Positions 34,011-40,993 of a stretch of 64,000 bases of DNA are shown here, one piece after another. The stretch is taken from assembly GCF_021401345.1 (NCBI RefSeq), contig NZ_JACBGE010000012.1, forward strand, positions 101,102 through 165,101, given 5' to 3'. Position 1 is the first letter of the stretch; the number at the start of each line of letters is the position of its first letter. The notes beneath the pieces are model-generated. The model was given only the letters and a program-made list of their open reading frames with translations, did no database searches and was not told where the DNA came from. The DNA comes from Hydrogenophaga sp. NFH-34 (GTDB taxonomy: Bacteria; Pseudomonadota; Gammaproteobacteria; Burkholderiales; Burkholderiaceae_C). The position numbers were made by a program, and so were the translations under genes.

Positions 34011-36307
34011 TGTGGCCCTCCACCAACCTGGCCCAATGGGAGCGTCGCCACTGGGCCCTGGTGATCCTGGCGCTGCTGGCGGTGACGCTCACGCCGCTGG
34101 GCTGGATCCAGTGGCGCCAGGTGCGCCTGCTCGACAACGTCGCCAGCAACCAGGTCGACTCCATCATGTGGCAGGCCTACCAGCTCGAACGCGAGCTCTC
34201 GCGCCTGGATGACGCGGTGCACAGCGCCGAGGTCGAGCCGGAAGCCGCCGATGCCGACAACCTGGCCGAACGCTACGAGATCTTCCTCAGCCGCATCGAC
34301 CTGCTGACCAAGATTCCCCGGCACGACCTGATCGAAGGCACCTCCACGTATGCGGATGCCAGGCAGCGGCTGACCGACTTCACGACGATGGTCGAGCCCC
34401 TGTTTGCCGATCCGCATGCCCTGCTGAAAGACCCCGAAGCACTCGCGCGCGTGGACAACGCCATCGACAGCCTGCTGCCGGTGCTGGCCGAGCTCACCCG
34501 CGACGCCAACCGCGCCGTGGCCCGGTTCGTCGACGAACGCAACGCCCAGTTGCAGCAACAGAGCTACCTGCTGATCGGGCTGGCGACGGTGCAGGCGCTC
34601 GGCCTGCTGGCCTTTGTCGCCCTGCTGGTGCGCCACATCCGCAAGCAGCAGCGCCAGTACGCCCGGCTCAAGAAGCTCAGCCGCGAACTGACCGAGGCGC
34701 GCGACCAGGCCGAGGCCGCCAACCGCGGCAAGAGCGTTTTTCTGGCCAACATGAGCCACGAAATCCGCACCCCCTTCCAGGGGCTGCTGGGCATGCTCAA
34801 CCTGCTGGGCGACGCCCAGTTGACCAGCCAGCAGCGCGACTACCTGCAAACCGCCCGCGATTCGGCCGAACACCTGCTGGGCGTGCTCAACGACATCCTC
34901 GACGTCTCCACCATGGAGTCGGGCACGCTCAAGCTGTCGGCCGCACCGGTGCACCTGCCCACCGTGGTGCAGGAAGTGAACGACCTGATGCAGGTGGCCG
35001 CACGCGACAAGGGGCTCGACTTGAACGCCCACTGCGCCCCCGACCTGCCGGCCTGGGTGCAGGCCGATGCCACGCGCCTGCGGCAGATCCTGTTCAACCT
35101 GATCGGCAACGCCATCAAGTTCACGCCGCAGGGCCACATCATGGTGGAGGTGGCCCGCGCACCGCGCCTGCCCGACGGGGTGGCCATCACCGTGCGCGAT
35201 ACCGGCATGGGGATGGACCGCGAGACGCTGGAGCGGCTGTTCACACGCTTCTACCAGGCCGACAACTCGCTGCGCCGCCGCATCGGCGGCACCGGCCTGG
35301 GCCTGGAAATCTCGCGCAACCTGGCCCGCATGATGGGGGGCGACATCCAGGTCAGCAGCCAGCAGGGTATGGGCTCGGTGTTCACGGTCACGCTCAGCCT
35401 GCCGCTGGCCGAGGCGCCGCCCGAGAGCGCGACGGCGCCGATCGACCCCAGCCACAGCCGCCGCCTGCGGTTGCTCGTGGCCGAGGACCACCCGATCAAC
35501 CTGAAGTACATGAGCATCCTGCTGGAGAAGATGGGGCACGAGGCCACCTTCTGCGAAAACGGCCAGGAAGCGCTACAACTGCTGGCGCGCGAAACCTTCG
35601 ACGCGGTGCTGCTCGACTACCACATGCCCGTGCTCGACGGCATGGCCACCACCGAAGCCATCCGCCAGATGGACGGGCCGGCTTCGCAGATCAAGGTGAT
35701 CCTGGTCACGGCCGACGTCGTCAACGACACCCGAAAACGGGCGCTGGAAGTCGGCGTCAACGAGTTCACGAGCAAACCGCTGCAGGCGCAGGACCTCGAA
35801 GCGGCCCTGGCCCGCTGCGGCCTGCTCGACCCGCCCGAACAGTCGGTGCCGGGGCTGGTGGTGCAACGGGTTTCAGGGCATTCCCCGCTGTCGAGCTACG
35901 AGCTGCCCATGCGGCTGCCCGACCCGGCTTCGTCGCTGATCGGCACCGTGCTTGACACGGAGTCGTACACCGAAGTGCTCTCGATGATGCCCGACGACTC
36001 GCTGCACGAGATGCTCGACACGCTGTTCGCGCCACCCGAAGGCACGGTGCACAAGCTGCTGCAGGCGCTGGCCGACAAGGACCGCGAAGTCGCCGGGCAC
36101 GAAGCCCATCAGCTCAAGGGCACGTCGCTGCTGCTCGGGTTCAAGGCGCTGGCGACCATCGCCGCCCGCATCGAACTGCTGGCCAAGGGCAGCGATCCCC
36201 TGACCGCCGACCTGCCCGAACAGGTGCTGCGCGACATGGACCGGACCCAACAGGCGCTGCAACAGTTCGAAAGCCAGGGCACCGCCGCCCGCCCATCCAC
36301 GGCCTGA
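34007..36307 (+). CDS. Membrane hybrid histidine kinase (HisKA-HATPase-REC-Hpt)
   Basis: A 766-residue BarA/ArcB-like phosphorelay kinase. TM1 (HWALVILALLAVTLTPLGWI), a periplasmic helical region (about 38-180), TM2 (LLIGLATVQALGLLAFVALL), a coiled coil, HisKA with phospho-His in FLANMSHEIRTPF near 250, ATPase (LFNLIGNAIKF, DTGMGM, GGTGLGLEI), a receiver (VAEDHPINLKYMSILLEK, phosphoacceptor in AVLLDYHMPVLDGM near 535) and a C-terminal Hpt domain (HEAHQLKGTSLLLG near 700). No dedicated response regulator is adjacent. Coupled to the exported protein upstream. Confidence 0.93.
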   Translation: MMWPSTNLAQWERRHWALVILALLAVTLTPLGWIQWRQVRLLDNVASNQVDSIMWQAYQLERELSRLDDAVHSAEVEPEAADADNLAERYEIFLSRIDLLTKIPRHDLIEGTSTYADARQRLTDFTTMVEPLFADPHALLKDPEALARVDNAIDSLLPVLAELTRDANRAVARFVDERNAQLQQQSYLLIGLATVQALGLLAFVALLVRHIRKQQRQYARLKKLSRELTEARDQAEAANRGKSVFLANMSHEIRTPFQGLLGMLNLLGDAQLTSQQRDYLQTARDSAEHLLGVLNDILDVSTMESGTLKLSAAPVHLPTVVQEVNDLMQVAARDKGLDLNAHCAPDLPAWVQADATRLRQILFNLIGNAIKFTPQGHIMVEVARAPRLPDGVAITVRDTGMGMDRETLERLFTRFYQADNSLRRRIGGTGLGLEISRNLARMMGGDIQVSSQQGMGSVFTVTLSLPLAEAPPESATAPIDPSHSRRLRLLVAEDHPINLKYMSILLEKMGHEATFCENGQEALQLLARETFDAVLLDYHMPVLDGMATTEAIRQMDGPASQIKVILVTADVVNDTRKRALEVGVNEFTSKPLQAQDLEAALARCGLLDPPEQSVPGLVVQRVSGHSPLSSYELPMRLPDPASSLIGTVLDTESYTEVLSMMPDDSLHEMLDTLFAPPEGTVHKLLQALADKDREVAGHEAHQLKGTSLLLGFKALATIAARIELLAKGSDPLTADLPEQVLRDMDRTQQALQQFESQGTAARPSTA

Positions 36308-36354
36308 GCCCCCTCCTTCCGTCCCACGGACGGGTCGGGGCCAGCTCAGGGTAC

Positions 36355-36378
36355 AAAAAAACCGGGCCAAGGCCCGGT
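36355..36378 (-). terminator. Terminator of the 249-residue gene
   Basis: Perfect hairpin ACCGGGCC-AA-GGCCCGGT at 36361-36378. On the minus strand it is followed by six T. It lies 29 bp after the stop of the minus-strand gene and also sits downstream of the plus-strand kinase. Confidence 0.85.
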
Positions 36379-36406
36379 GCAGTTGGGGGGGAGAGCGCCC
36401 GGCCCG

Positions 36407-37156
36407 TCAGGCCCGTTCGCTGAGCAGGCTGCCCGATTCGGGCAGCGGACGCGCCGCATTGCCCCGTTCGTCATAGGCGGCCGGCGAGCCATCTCCCGCC
36501 ACCGACTGGGCCCCCACACTTTCGGCCTTGGCGGCCAGCGGATCGCCAGACGAAAACGGCAGCGGAATCTGGGCCTGCAAGGGCGTGGCCGCAGCGCTGG
36601 CCTTGTTCGCGATGGCGGCGCGGGCCACCTGGGTGGCCGCCACGACCGACAGGTCCGGCGCGGTGTCGGTTGCCAGCGAGGAGCGGGCCTCCAACTGCGC
36701 TTCCAGCACCGGGTCCACGACCGCCGCGCTGGCCAGCCAGACCGACGACACCATTTCCTGGGGCAGCGGATACGTGCTCACGGTACTGGCGGTGCTCTCG
36801 CGGGCGCTGTCGGTGCCGGCGCCACCGCTCTGCTCGTCAGCGGCCTCCTGCTGCGACTGGCCTTGCCCATCCTGCGGCTTCTGCCGCGGCAGCAAGGGCG
36901 CCGGCTCGGGCAGATAGGTCTCGGCCCTGGCGGCCTGCTCGCCGCCGTCGCGCGGGTGCGCCGGTTCGGCCACCGCGGCGGTGGCAGGGCGGTCGCGGGC
37001 CGGGCCGTTGCCCGTGCGTGCGTCTCCCGTCGACCGCTGGTCGGGCTGCACCGACCGCACCGGCGTCACGGCGCCCACAGGCGCAGCCGACGAGGGCTGG
37101 GCAGCACTCGTCGCCGGCGTCCAGGCAAAAGAGGGCGAAGAAGCGATGTTCAACAT
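36407..37156 (-). CDS. Unknown Ala/Pro-rich protein under a sigma-28 promoter
   Basis: A 249-residue protein that I do not recognise. It has no signal peptide or membrane helix. Residues 1-110 are low-complexity (Ala, Pro, Gln, Arg), and 125-205 are more ordered (YPLPQEMVSSVWLASAAVV, then DLSVVAATQVARAAIANKAS). The composition recalls secreted flagellar proteins such as FliK, but there is no homology I can name. A near-consensus sigma-28 promoter 60-85 bp upstream and its own terminator make it a single-gene unit of the flagellar regulon by inference. Start: ATG with AGGGGA upstream. Confidence 0.75.
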   Translation of the reverse strand: MLNIASSPSFAWTPATSAAQPSSAAPVGAVTPVRSVQPDQRSTGDARTGNGPARDRPATAAVAEPAHPRDGGEQAARAETYLPEPAPLLPRQKPQDGQGQSQQEAADEQSGGAGTDSARESTASTVSTYPLPQEMVSSVWLASAAVVDPVLEAQLEARSSLATDTAPDLSVVAATQVARAAIANKASAAATPLQAQIPLPFSSGDPLAAKAESVGAQSVAGDGSPAAYDERGNAARPLPESGSLLSERA

Positions 37157-37213
37157 GGCAATCCCCTGACTCGAAGGCGGCGCGGGAGGGGAGATTCCCG
37201 CAGTTCTATCGAG

Positions 37214-37240
37214 TTTTCGGCCTGAATTCGCCAGACTTGA
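37214..37240 (-). promoter_or_regulatory. Sigma-28-type promoter of the unknown 249-residue gene
   Basis: On the minus strand TCAAGTCT, 11 bp, GCCGAAAA. Both boxes match the betaproteobacterial sigma-28 pattern (TCAAG core; GCCGA core) with exact spacing. Predicted start about 37207, leader about 50 nt. Confidence 0.7.
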
Positions 37241-37270
37241 GGGGTTTTTGCCCAGCTTTTTCGCGCATCA

Positions 37271-37293
37271 GCCTGCACCGATAGGGTGCAGGC
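37271..37293. terminator. Hairpin downstream of the VOC gene
   Basis: GCCTGCACC-GATAG-GGTGCAGGC, 9-bp perfect arms, 22 bp after the VOC stop (minus strand). No T run follows, so termination is uncertain. Confidence 0.45.
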
Positions 37294-37314
37294 CGACAGA
37301 CAAACGACCCCGGT

Positions 37315-37854
37315 TCAGGCGTCGGCGAAGGTTTTTTCGTGCATCCAGGCCGCGTGTTTGGGCGCGCGCTTGGTCTGTGACCATTCGTTGAGCATGTCCC
37401 ATTTCACCGCGTCGAGCTTTTGCATCATCTCGGGCGTGGCGGTGTTGGCGGCCAGTTCCAGGCGGTGGCCGTTGGGGTCGAAGAAATAGATCGACTTGAA
37501 GATGGTGTGGTCGGTCACGCCCACCACCGGAATGCCGGCCGCTTCCAGGCGGGCCTTGGTGGCTTCCAGTTCGGCCACGGTGTCGACCTCCAGCGCGATG
37601 TGCTGCACCCAGTCGGGGGTGTTCGGGTCCTTGCCCATTTCGGGCGAGTTCGGCAGTTCGAAGAACGCCAGAACGTTGCCGCCGCCAGCATCCATGAACA
37701 GGTGCATGTACGGGTCCGGCGCCTTGGTCGAGGGCACAGCATCCTCGGCAATGGCCAGCACGAAGTTCATGCCCAGGTGCTTCTGGTACCACTCGACCGT
37801 GGTCTTGGCATCCTTGCAGCGGTAGGCGACGTGGTGAATCTTGCGGATGTTCAT
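37315..37854 (-). CDS. VOC (glyoxalase/dioxygenase-fold) protein
   Basis: A 179-residue vicinal-oxygen-chelate protein, probably a metal-dependent enzyme acting on a product of the neighbouring monooxygenase. Two beta-alpha-beta-beta-beta modules are visible. Candidate metal ligands are His in KIHHVAYRCKD (about 7-8), His in WVQHIALEVD (about 85) and Glu in FFDPNGHRLELAA (about 135). The C-terminal 35 residues are an extra helical tail. It is the last gene of an operon with DUF2783 and the FAD monooxygenase (23-bp gap). Substrate is not deducible. Confidence 0.85.
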   Translation of the reverse strand: MNIRKIHHVAYRCKDAKTTVEWYQKHLGMNFVLAIAEDAVPSTKAPDPYMHLFMDAGGGNVLAFFELPNSPEMGKDPNTPDWVQHIALEVDTVAELEATKARLEAAGIPVVGVTDHTIFKSIYFFDPNGHRLELAANTATPEMMQKLDAVKWDMLNEWSQTKRAPKHAAWMHEKTFADA

Positions 37855-37877
37855 GAAGATCTCCTTCGGGGGATGGG

Positions 37878-38102
37878 TCAGACGCCTTCGCGGGCCAGCC
37901 GCAGGGCGTCTTTGAGCACGGTGATGTCGCCCACCTGGTTGGCCAACAGCAGGATCAGCTTGGCGTTGAGCATCTGGCTCTGCGCGTCGCTGAGGTCGCG
38001 GTGGGTGTCGATCAGCGCTTCGTAGAAGTCGTCGCCGGGCGTGAAATCGCGGAAATAGCGCTGGCCGGGTTCGGCGAGGTTGGGTTGCAGTTGCAGGGTC
38101 AT
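37878..38102 (-). CDS. DUF2783 small protein
   Basis: A 74-residue protein matching the DUF2783 pattern (DFYEALIDTHRDLSDAQSQMLNAK, then LILLLANQVGD). Genes of this family are usually found next to MhpA-type FAD monooxygenases, as here. Function unknown; possibly an accessory subunit. The ATG at 38102 is the only sensible start. Confidence 0.8.
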   Translation of the reverse strand: MTLQLQPNLAEPGQRYFRDFTPGDDFYEALIDTHRDLSDAQSQMLNAKLILLLANQVGDITVLKDALRLAREGV

Positions 38103-38131
38103 GGCCGACCTCCGCAGAGCCGCCTCAAGGC

Positions 38132-38175
38132 GGGCGAGCCCCCTTGGGGGGCAGAGAGCATAGCGAACGTGGGGG
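38132..38175 (+). repeat. Dispersed GC-rich repeat inside the monooxygenase operon
   Basis: CCCCCTTGGGGGGCAGAGAG followed by CATAGCGAACGTGGGGGTCA. This is a diverged copy, in opposite orientation, of the repeat at 25.7 kb, starting with a CCCCC/GGGGG hairpin. It occupies the 98-bp gap between the FAD monooxygenase and DUF2783 genes. Confidence 0.55.
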
Positions 38176-38200
38176 TCATCATGGGTCTCCTCGACGGGGT

Positions 38201-39904
38201 TCAGGCGGCGACCATTTCGGCCTTCGGCGCCGTGGCGGGCTGGGTCTGCTGGGCCGTGGCACGGGCCAGCGCGGCGCGCACGGCGGCCAGGTCGGCGCGG
38301 CGCCAGCGGGCGGCCACGTGCTGGTCGGGGCGGACCAGATAGGTGGTGCCCGGGCGGGCGTCGTAGCGCTGGGCGAACAGACCGCCCGGGTCCTGCAGCA
38401 CGGTGAAACCGGCGGCACTGCCGCCGTGCGGCGTGATCAGCACGGTCTCGACCGGCACCGGCCCGGCGGCCAGCGCCGTGGCCTGGGCGCGCAGCGCCGG
38501 TTCCAACTGGCCCGGATCGTCGACAAAGGCCAGCAGCACGAAGCGGTTGCCCAGTTGGTCGAGCAGCCAGGCGTCCCGCCCCGCCACGCGCACCGGGGCA
38601 TCGTCCATCGGGGCGCCGGGCACCATCTGGCCCTCGAAGGCGTCGACGTCGGCCGTGTTCAGCGCCGACTGCACCAGGAAGGCCGGCACCGAGAGGCGGC
38701 CGGAGTTGACCAGCTTGCGGGCGAAGGGCTGGCTGCGCGCCAGCTCCAGCGCCGCGTTGCGGAACAGCTTGCTGACCGCGCTCTTGGGCGTGATGAAGTC
38801 GGTCGAGCGGGTGGAGTTGCGGATGTTCTCGTCGGCCGCGTAGGTGCGGTCGGCGTCGTAGGTGTCCAGCAGCGCGTCGGGCGCCTGGCCCTTCATCACC
38901 AGCGCCAGCTTCCAGAGCAGGTCGTCGGTGTCCTGGAAGCCGGAGTTGGCACCGCGCGCACCGAAGGGCGAGACCTGGTGCGCCGCGTCGCCCACGAACA
39001 GCAGGCGGCCGTGCCGGAAGCTCTTCATGCGGCGGCACTGGAAGGTGTAGATGCTGGCCCATTCCAACTCGAACTCGCGGTCGTCGCCGAGCATGGCCTG
39101 GACGCGCGGGATGATCTTCTCGGGCTTCTTCTCTTCTTCCGGGTCGGCGTCCCAGCCGAGCTGGAAGTCGATGCGCCAGACGTTGTCGCTCTGCTTGTGC
39201 AGCAGCACCGACTGGTTGGGGTGGAAGGGTGGGTCGAACCAGAACCAGCGCTCGGCCGGGAAGTCGGCCTTCATCACCACGTCGGCGATCAGGAAGCGGT
39301 CCTTGAACACATGGCCGTCGATGTCCAGGCCGAGCTGGCGCCGCACGTTGGAGCGCGCGCCGTCGGCCACGATCAGCCAGTCGGCATCGATCTCGAAGTG
39401 GCCGTCCGGCGTTTCGACGCTGACGCGCGCGCCCTCTTCCAGCGGCTGCACACCCGCCACCTTGTACTTCCAGCGCAGGTCGGCGCCGAGTTCGGTGGCG
39501 CGGTGCACCAGCGCCTCTTCGAGGTGGTACTGCTGCAGGTTGATCATGCCGGGGCGCTTGTGGCCGGCGTCGGGCACGAGGTTGAAGCGGTAGACCTCTT
39601 CCTCGCGCAGAAAGGTGCGGCCCACGTTCCAGCTCACGCCCTTGTCGACGACGGTGTCGCCCACGCCCAGGCGGTCGAGGATTTCCAGCGCCCGCTTGGC
39701 GTAACACACGGCGCGCGAGCCGAAAGACACGCTGTCTTCTTCGTCGAACAGCAGCACGTCCAGCCCCTGCAAGCGCGCGTCGATGGCGGCGGCCAGGCCG
39801 ACCGGGCCGGCACCGATGATCACCAGGGGCTTGCGTTGCGGGGCACCGGCCATCAGGTCAGTGGGGGCGCGGTAGGGAAAGGTGGGGTAGCTGTACGTGC
39901 CCAT
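38201..39904 (-). CDS. MhpA-like FAD-dependent aromatic monooxygenase
   Basis: A 567-residue group A flavoprotein monooxygenase related to 3-(3-hydroxyphenyl)propionate hydroxylase. It would insert oxygen into an aromatic ring using NAD(P)H and O2. Rossmann motif GAGPVGLAAAIDARLQG near residues 36-52, the second FAD/NAD(P)H motif around ADWLIVADGARSNVRRQLG near 175, and the GD motif LLFVGDAAHQVSPFGARG near 307. A thioredoxin-like C-terminal domain ends the protein. The ATG at 39904 gives MGTYSYPTFPYR; the longer frame runs into the promoter region. Confidence 0.88.
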   Translation of the reverse strand: MGTYSYPTFPYRAPTDLMAGAPQRKPLVIIGAGPVGLAAAIDARLQGLDVLLFDEEDSVSFGSRAVCYAKRALEILDRLGVGDTVVDKGVSWNVGRTFLREEEVYRFNLVPDAGHKRPGMINLQQYHLEEALVHRATELGADLRWKYKVAGVQPLEEGARVSVETPDGHFEIDADWLIVADGARSNVRRQLGLDIDGHVFKDRFLIADVVMKADFPAERWFWFDPPFHPNQSVLLHKQSDNVWRIDFQLGWDADPEEEKKPEKIIPRVQAMLGDDREFELEWASIYTFQCRRMKSFRHGRLLFVGDAAHQVSPFGARGANSGFQDTDDLLWKLALVMKGQAPDALLDTYDADRTYAADENIRNSTRSTDFITPKSAVSKLFRNAALELARSQPFARKLVNSGRLSVPAFLVQSALNTADVDAFEGQMVPGAPMDDAPVRVAGRDAWLLDQLGNRFVLLAFVDDPGQLEPALRAQATALAAGPVPVETVLITPHGGSAAGFTVLQDPGGLFAQRYDARPGTTYLVRPDQHVAARWRRADLAAVRAALARATAQQTQPATAPKAEMVAA

Positions 39905-39962
39905 GGGCTTGTCTCCTGGAAAGTTCACGCTGGGTCCGGACTGTAGCCGATAATTCTTCATG

Positions 39963-39988
39963 CGTAAATACGTTTCACTATTCGTAAT
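39963..39988 (-). promoter_or_regulatory. Candidate operator of the monooxygenase operon
   Basis: An AT-rich island with CGTA-AA-TACG (39963-39972) overlapping TACG-N10-CGTA (39969-39986), 60-85 bp upstream of the monooxygenase start. Symmetric short repeats of this kind suit an IclR- or MarR-type regulator, but no regulator gene is adjacent. Confidence 0.35.
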
Positions 39989-40007
39989 CACAAACTGCGC
40001 AACCACC

Positions 40008-40043
40008 AAAAAAAACCCGCTGCACCTTGCGGTGCAACGGGTT
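40008..40043 (-). terminator. Rho-independent terminator after the UspA gene
   Basis: Stem AACCCG-c-TGCACC / GGTGCA-a-CGGGTT with loop TTGC (40014-40043), followed on the minus strand by a run of T at 40013-40008. It lies about 25 bp after the UspA stop. Confidence 0.85.
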
Positions 40044-40067
40044 CGGTTCCCCAGAGGGCCAGGCGGG

Positions 40068-40517
40068 TCAGTCGACCGTGTCCTCCGGCCTGGCTCCGAC
40101 CACCGTCACCGGCACAGGGCTGGTCTGCAGCAGGGCCTGCGACACCGAGCCCAGCACAGCGGCACGCAGCGCCCCGTGCCCCTGGGCCCCGAGCACGATC
40201 AGGTGGCAGTCGTGCGCTTCCACCAGTTCAACCAGCGCCTGCGCCGGGTCGCCGGAAACCACCACCGATTCCACCGCCATCCCTGCGGCCTGCAGCAACT
40301 GCACCACGGGCCGCATGAGGTCGCGCCCGGCCGCTTCGCTCACCTGCTGCAGCACCACGGGATCGTGCGCCACCACCACTTCGTAGAGATTGGCGGGCGG
40401 CTGCACGTTGGCCACCACGAAACGCGCCTTGAGGCCCCAGCCGCAGAGGCGCAAAACGTGGTGCGCCGCCTGCAGCGCCTGGGTCGAGCCGTCGGTGGGA
40501 ATCAGAATCCGGATCAC
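40068..40517 (-). CDS. UspA-family universal stress protein
   Basis: A 149-residue single-domain Usp. The GTG start (IRILIPTDGSTQAL) gives the exact family N-terminus; no ATG is available. The C-terminal nucleotide-binding signature G-2x-G-9x-G-S is intact in LGAQGHGALRAAVLGSVSQAL, so it is probably an ATP-binding Usp. It lies 44 bp downstream of the receiver gene and may be co-transcribed with the sensory set upstream. Confidence 0.9.
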   Translation of the reverse strand: MIRILIPTDGSTQALQAAHHVLRLCGWGLKARFVVANVQPPANLYEVVVAHDPVVLQQVSEAAGRDLMRPVVQLLQAAGMAVESVVVSGDPAQALVELVEAHDCHLIVLGAQGHGALRAAVLGSVSQALLQTSPVPVTVVGARPEDTVD

Positions 40518-40561
40518 TCGGTGTATCTCCTGGTCGGTTGGCAAAAAAGCAGAAAACGGGC

Positions 40562-40993
40562 TCAGTGCGGCCGCTCGTTGAGCACACACCAGTACAGCTC
40601 GATGTGTTCGGCCACGTCCATGAACTTGCTGAAGTTCACGGGCTTTTCGATGTAGGAGTTGACCCCGATGTCGTAGGCGGTCTGCAGGTCGCGGTCTTCG
40701 CGCGACGAGGTGAGCACCACCACGGGAATGCGGCGGTAGCGCTCGTGCGCCTTGAGCTGGCGCAGCACTTCCAGACCGTTGATCTTGGGCAGGTTGATGT
40801 CCAGCAGGATCACGGCCGGCAACTGCTCGCCCGCGTCCCAGCGCGCCATGTAGGCCAGCGCCTCTTCGCCGTCGCGCGCGATCTGGATCATGTTGGTCAG
40901 CCGCTTGCGGGTGAAGGCCCGCAGCGTGAGGTCCAGATCCATCGGGTTGTCTTCCACCAGCAGGATGGGGGGGGGGTTCACGGACAGGCTCAT
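40562..40993 (-). CDS. Rcp1-like stand-alone response regulator
   Basis: A 143-residue receiver without an output domain, of the type that partners phytochrome-like kinases. Acidic residues in LLVEDNPMDLDLTLRAF, phosphoacceptor in VILLDINLPKINGLEVLRQL near 63, Thr in VVVLTSSREDRD, Lys in SYIEKPVNFSKF. Its ATG overlaps the kinase stop (ATGA), marking it as the cognate regulator. Confidence 0.93.
   Translation of the reverse strand: MSLSVNPPPILLVEDNPMDLDLTLRAFTRKRLTNMIQIARDGEEALAYMARWDAGEQLPAVILLDINLPKINGLEVLRQLKAHERYRRIPVVVLTSSREDRDLQTAYDIGVNSYIEKPVNFSKFMDVAEHIELYWCVLNERPH

Noticed and set aside
39946..39953. GCCGATAA on the plus strand near the monooxygenase start
   Set aside because: No -35 box at the right distance and no plus-strand gene follows; a chance match.
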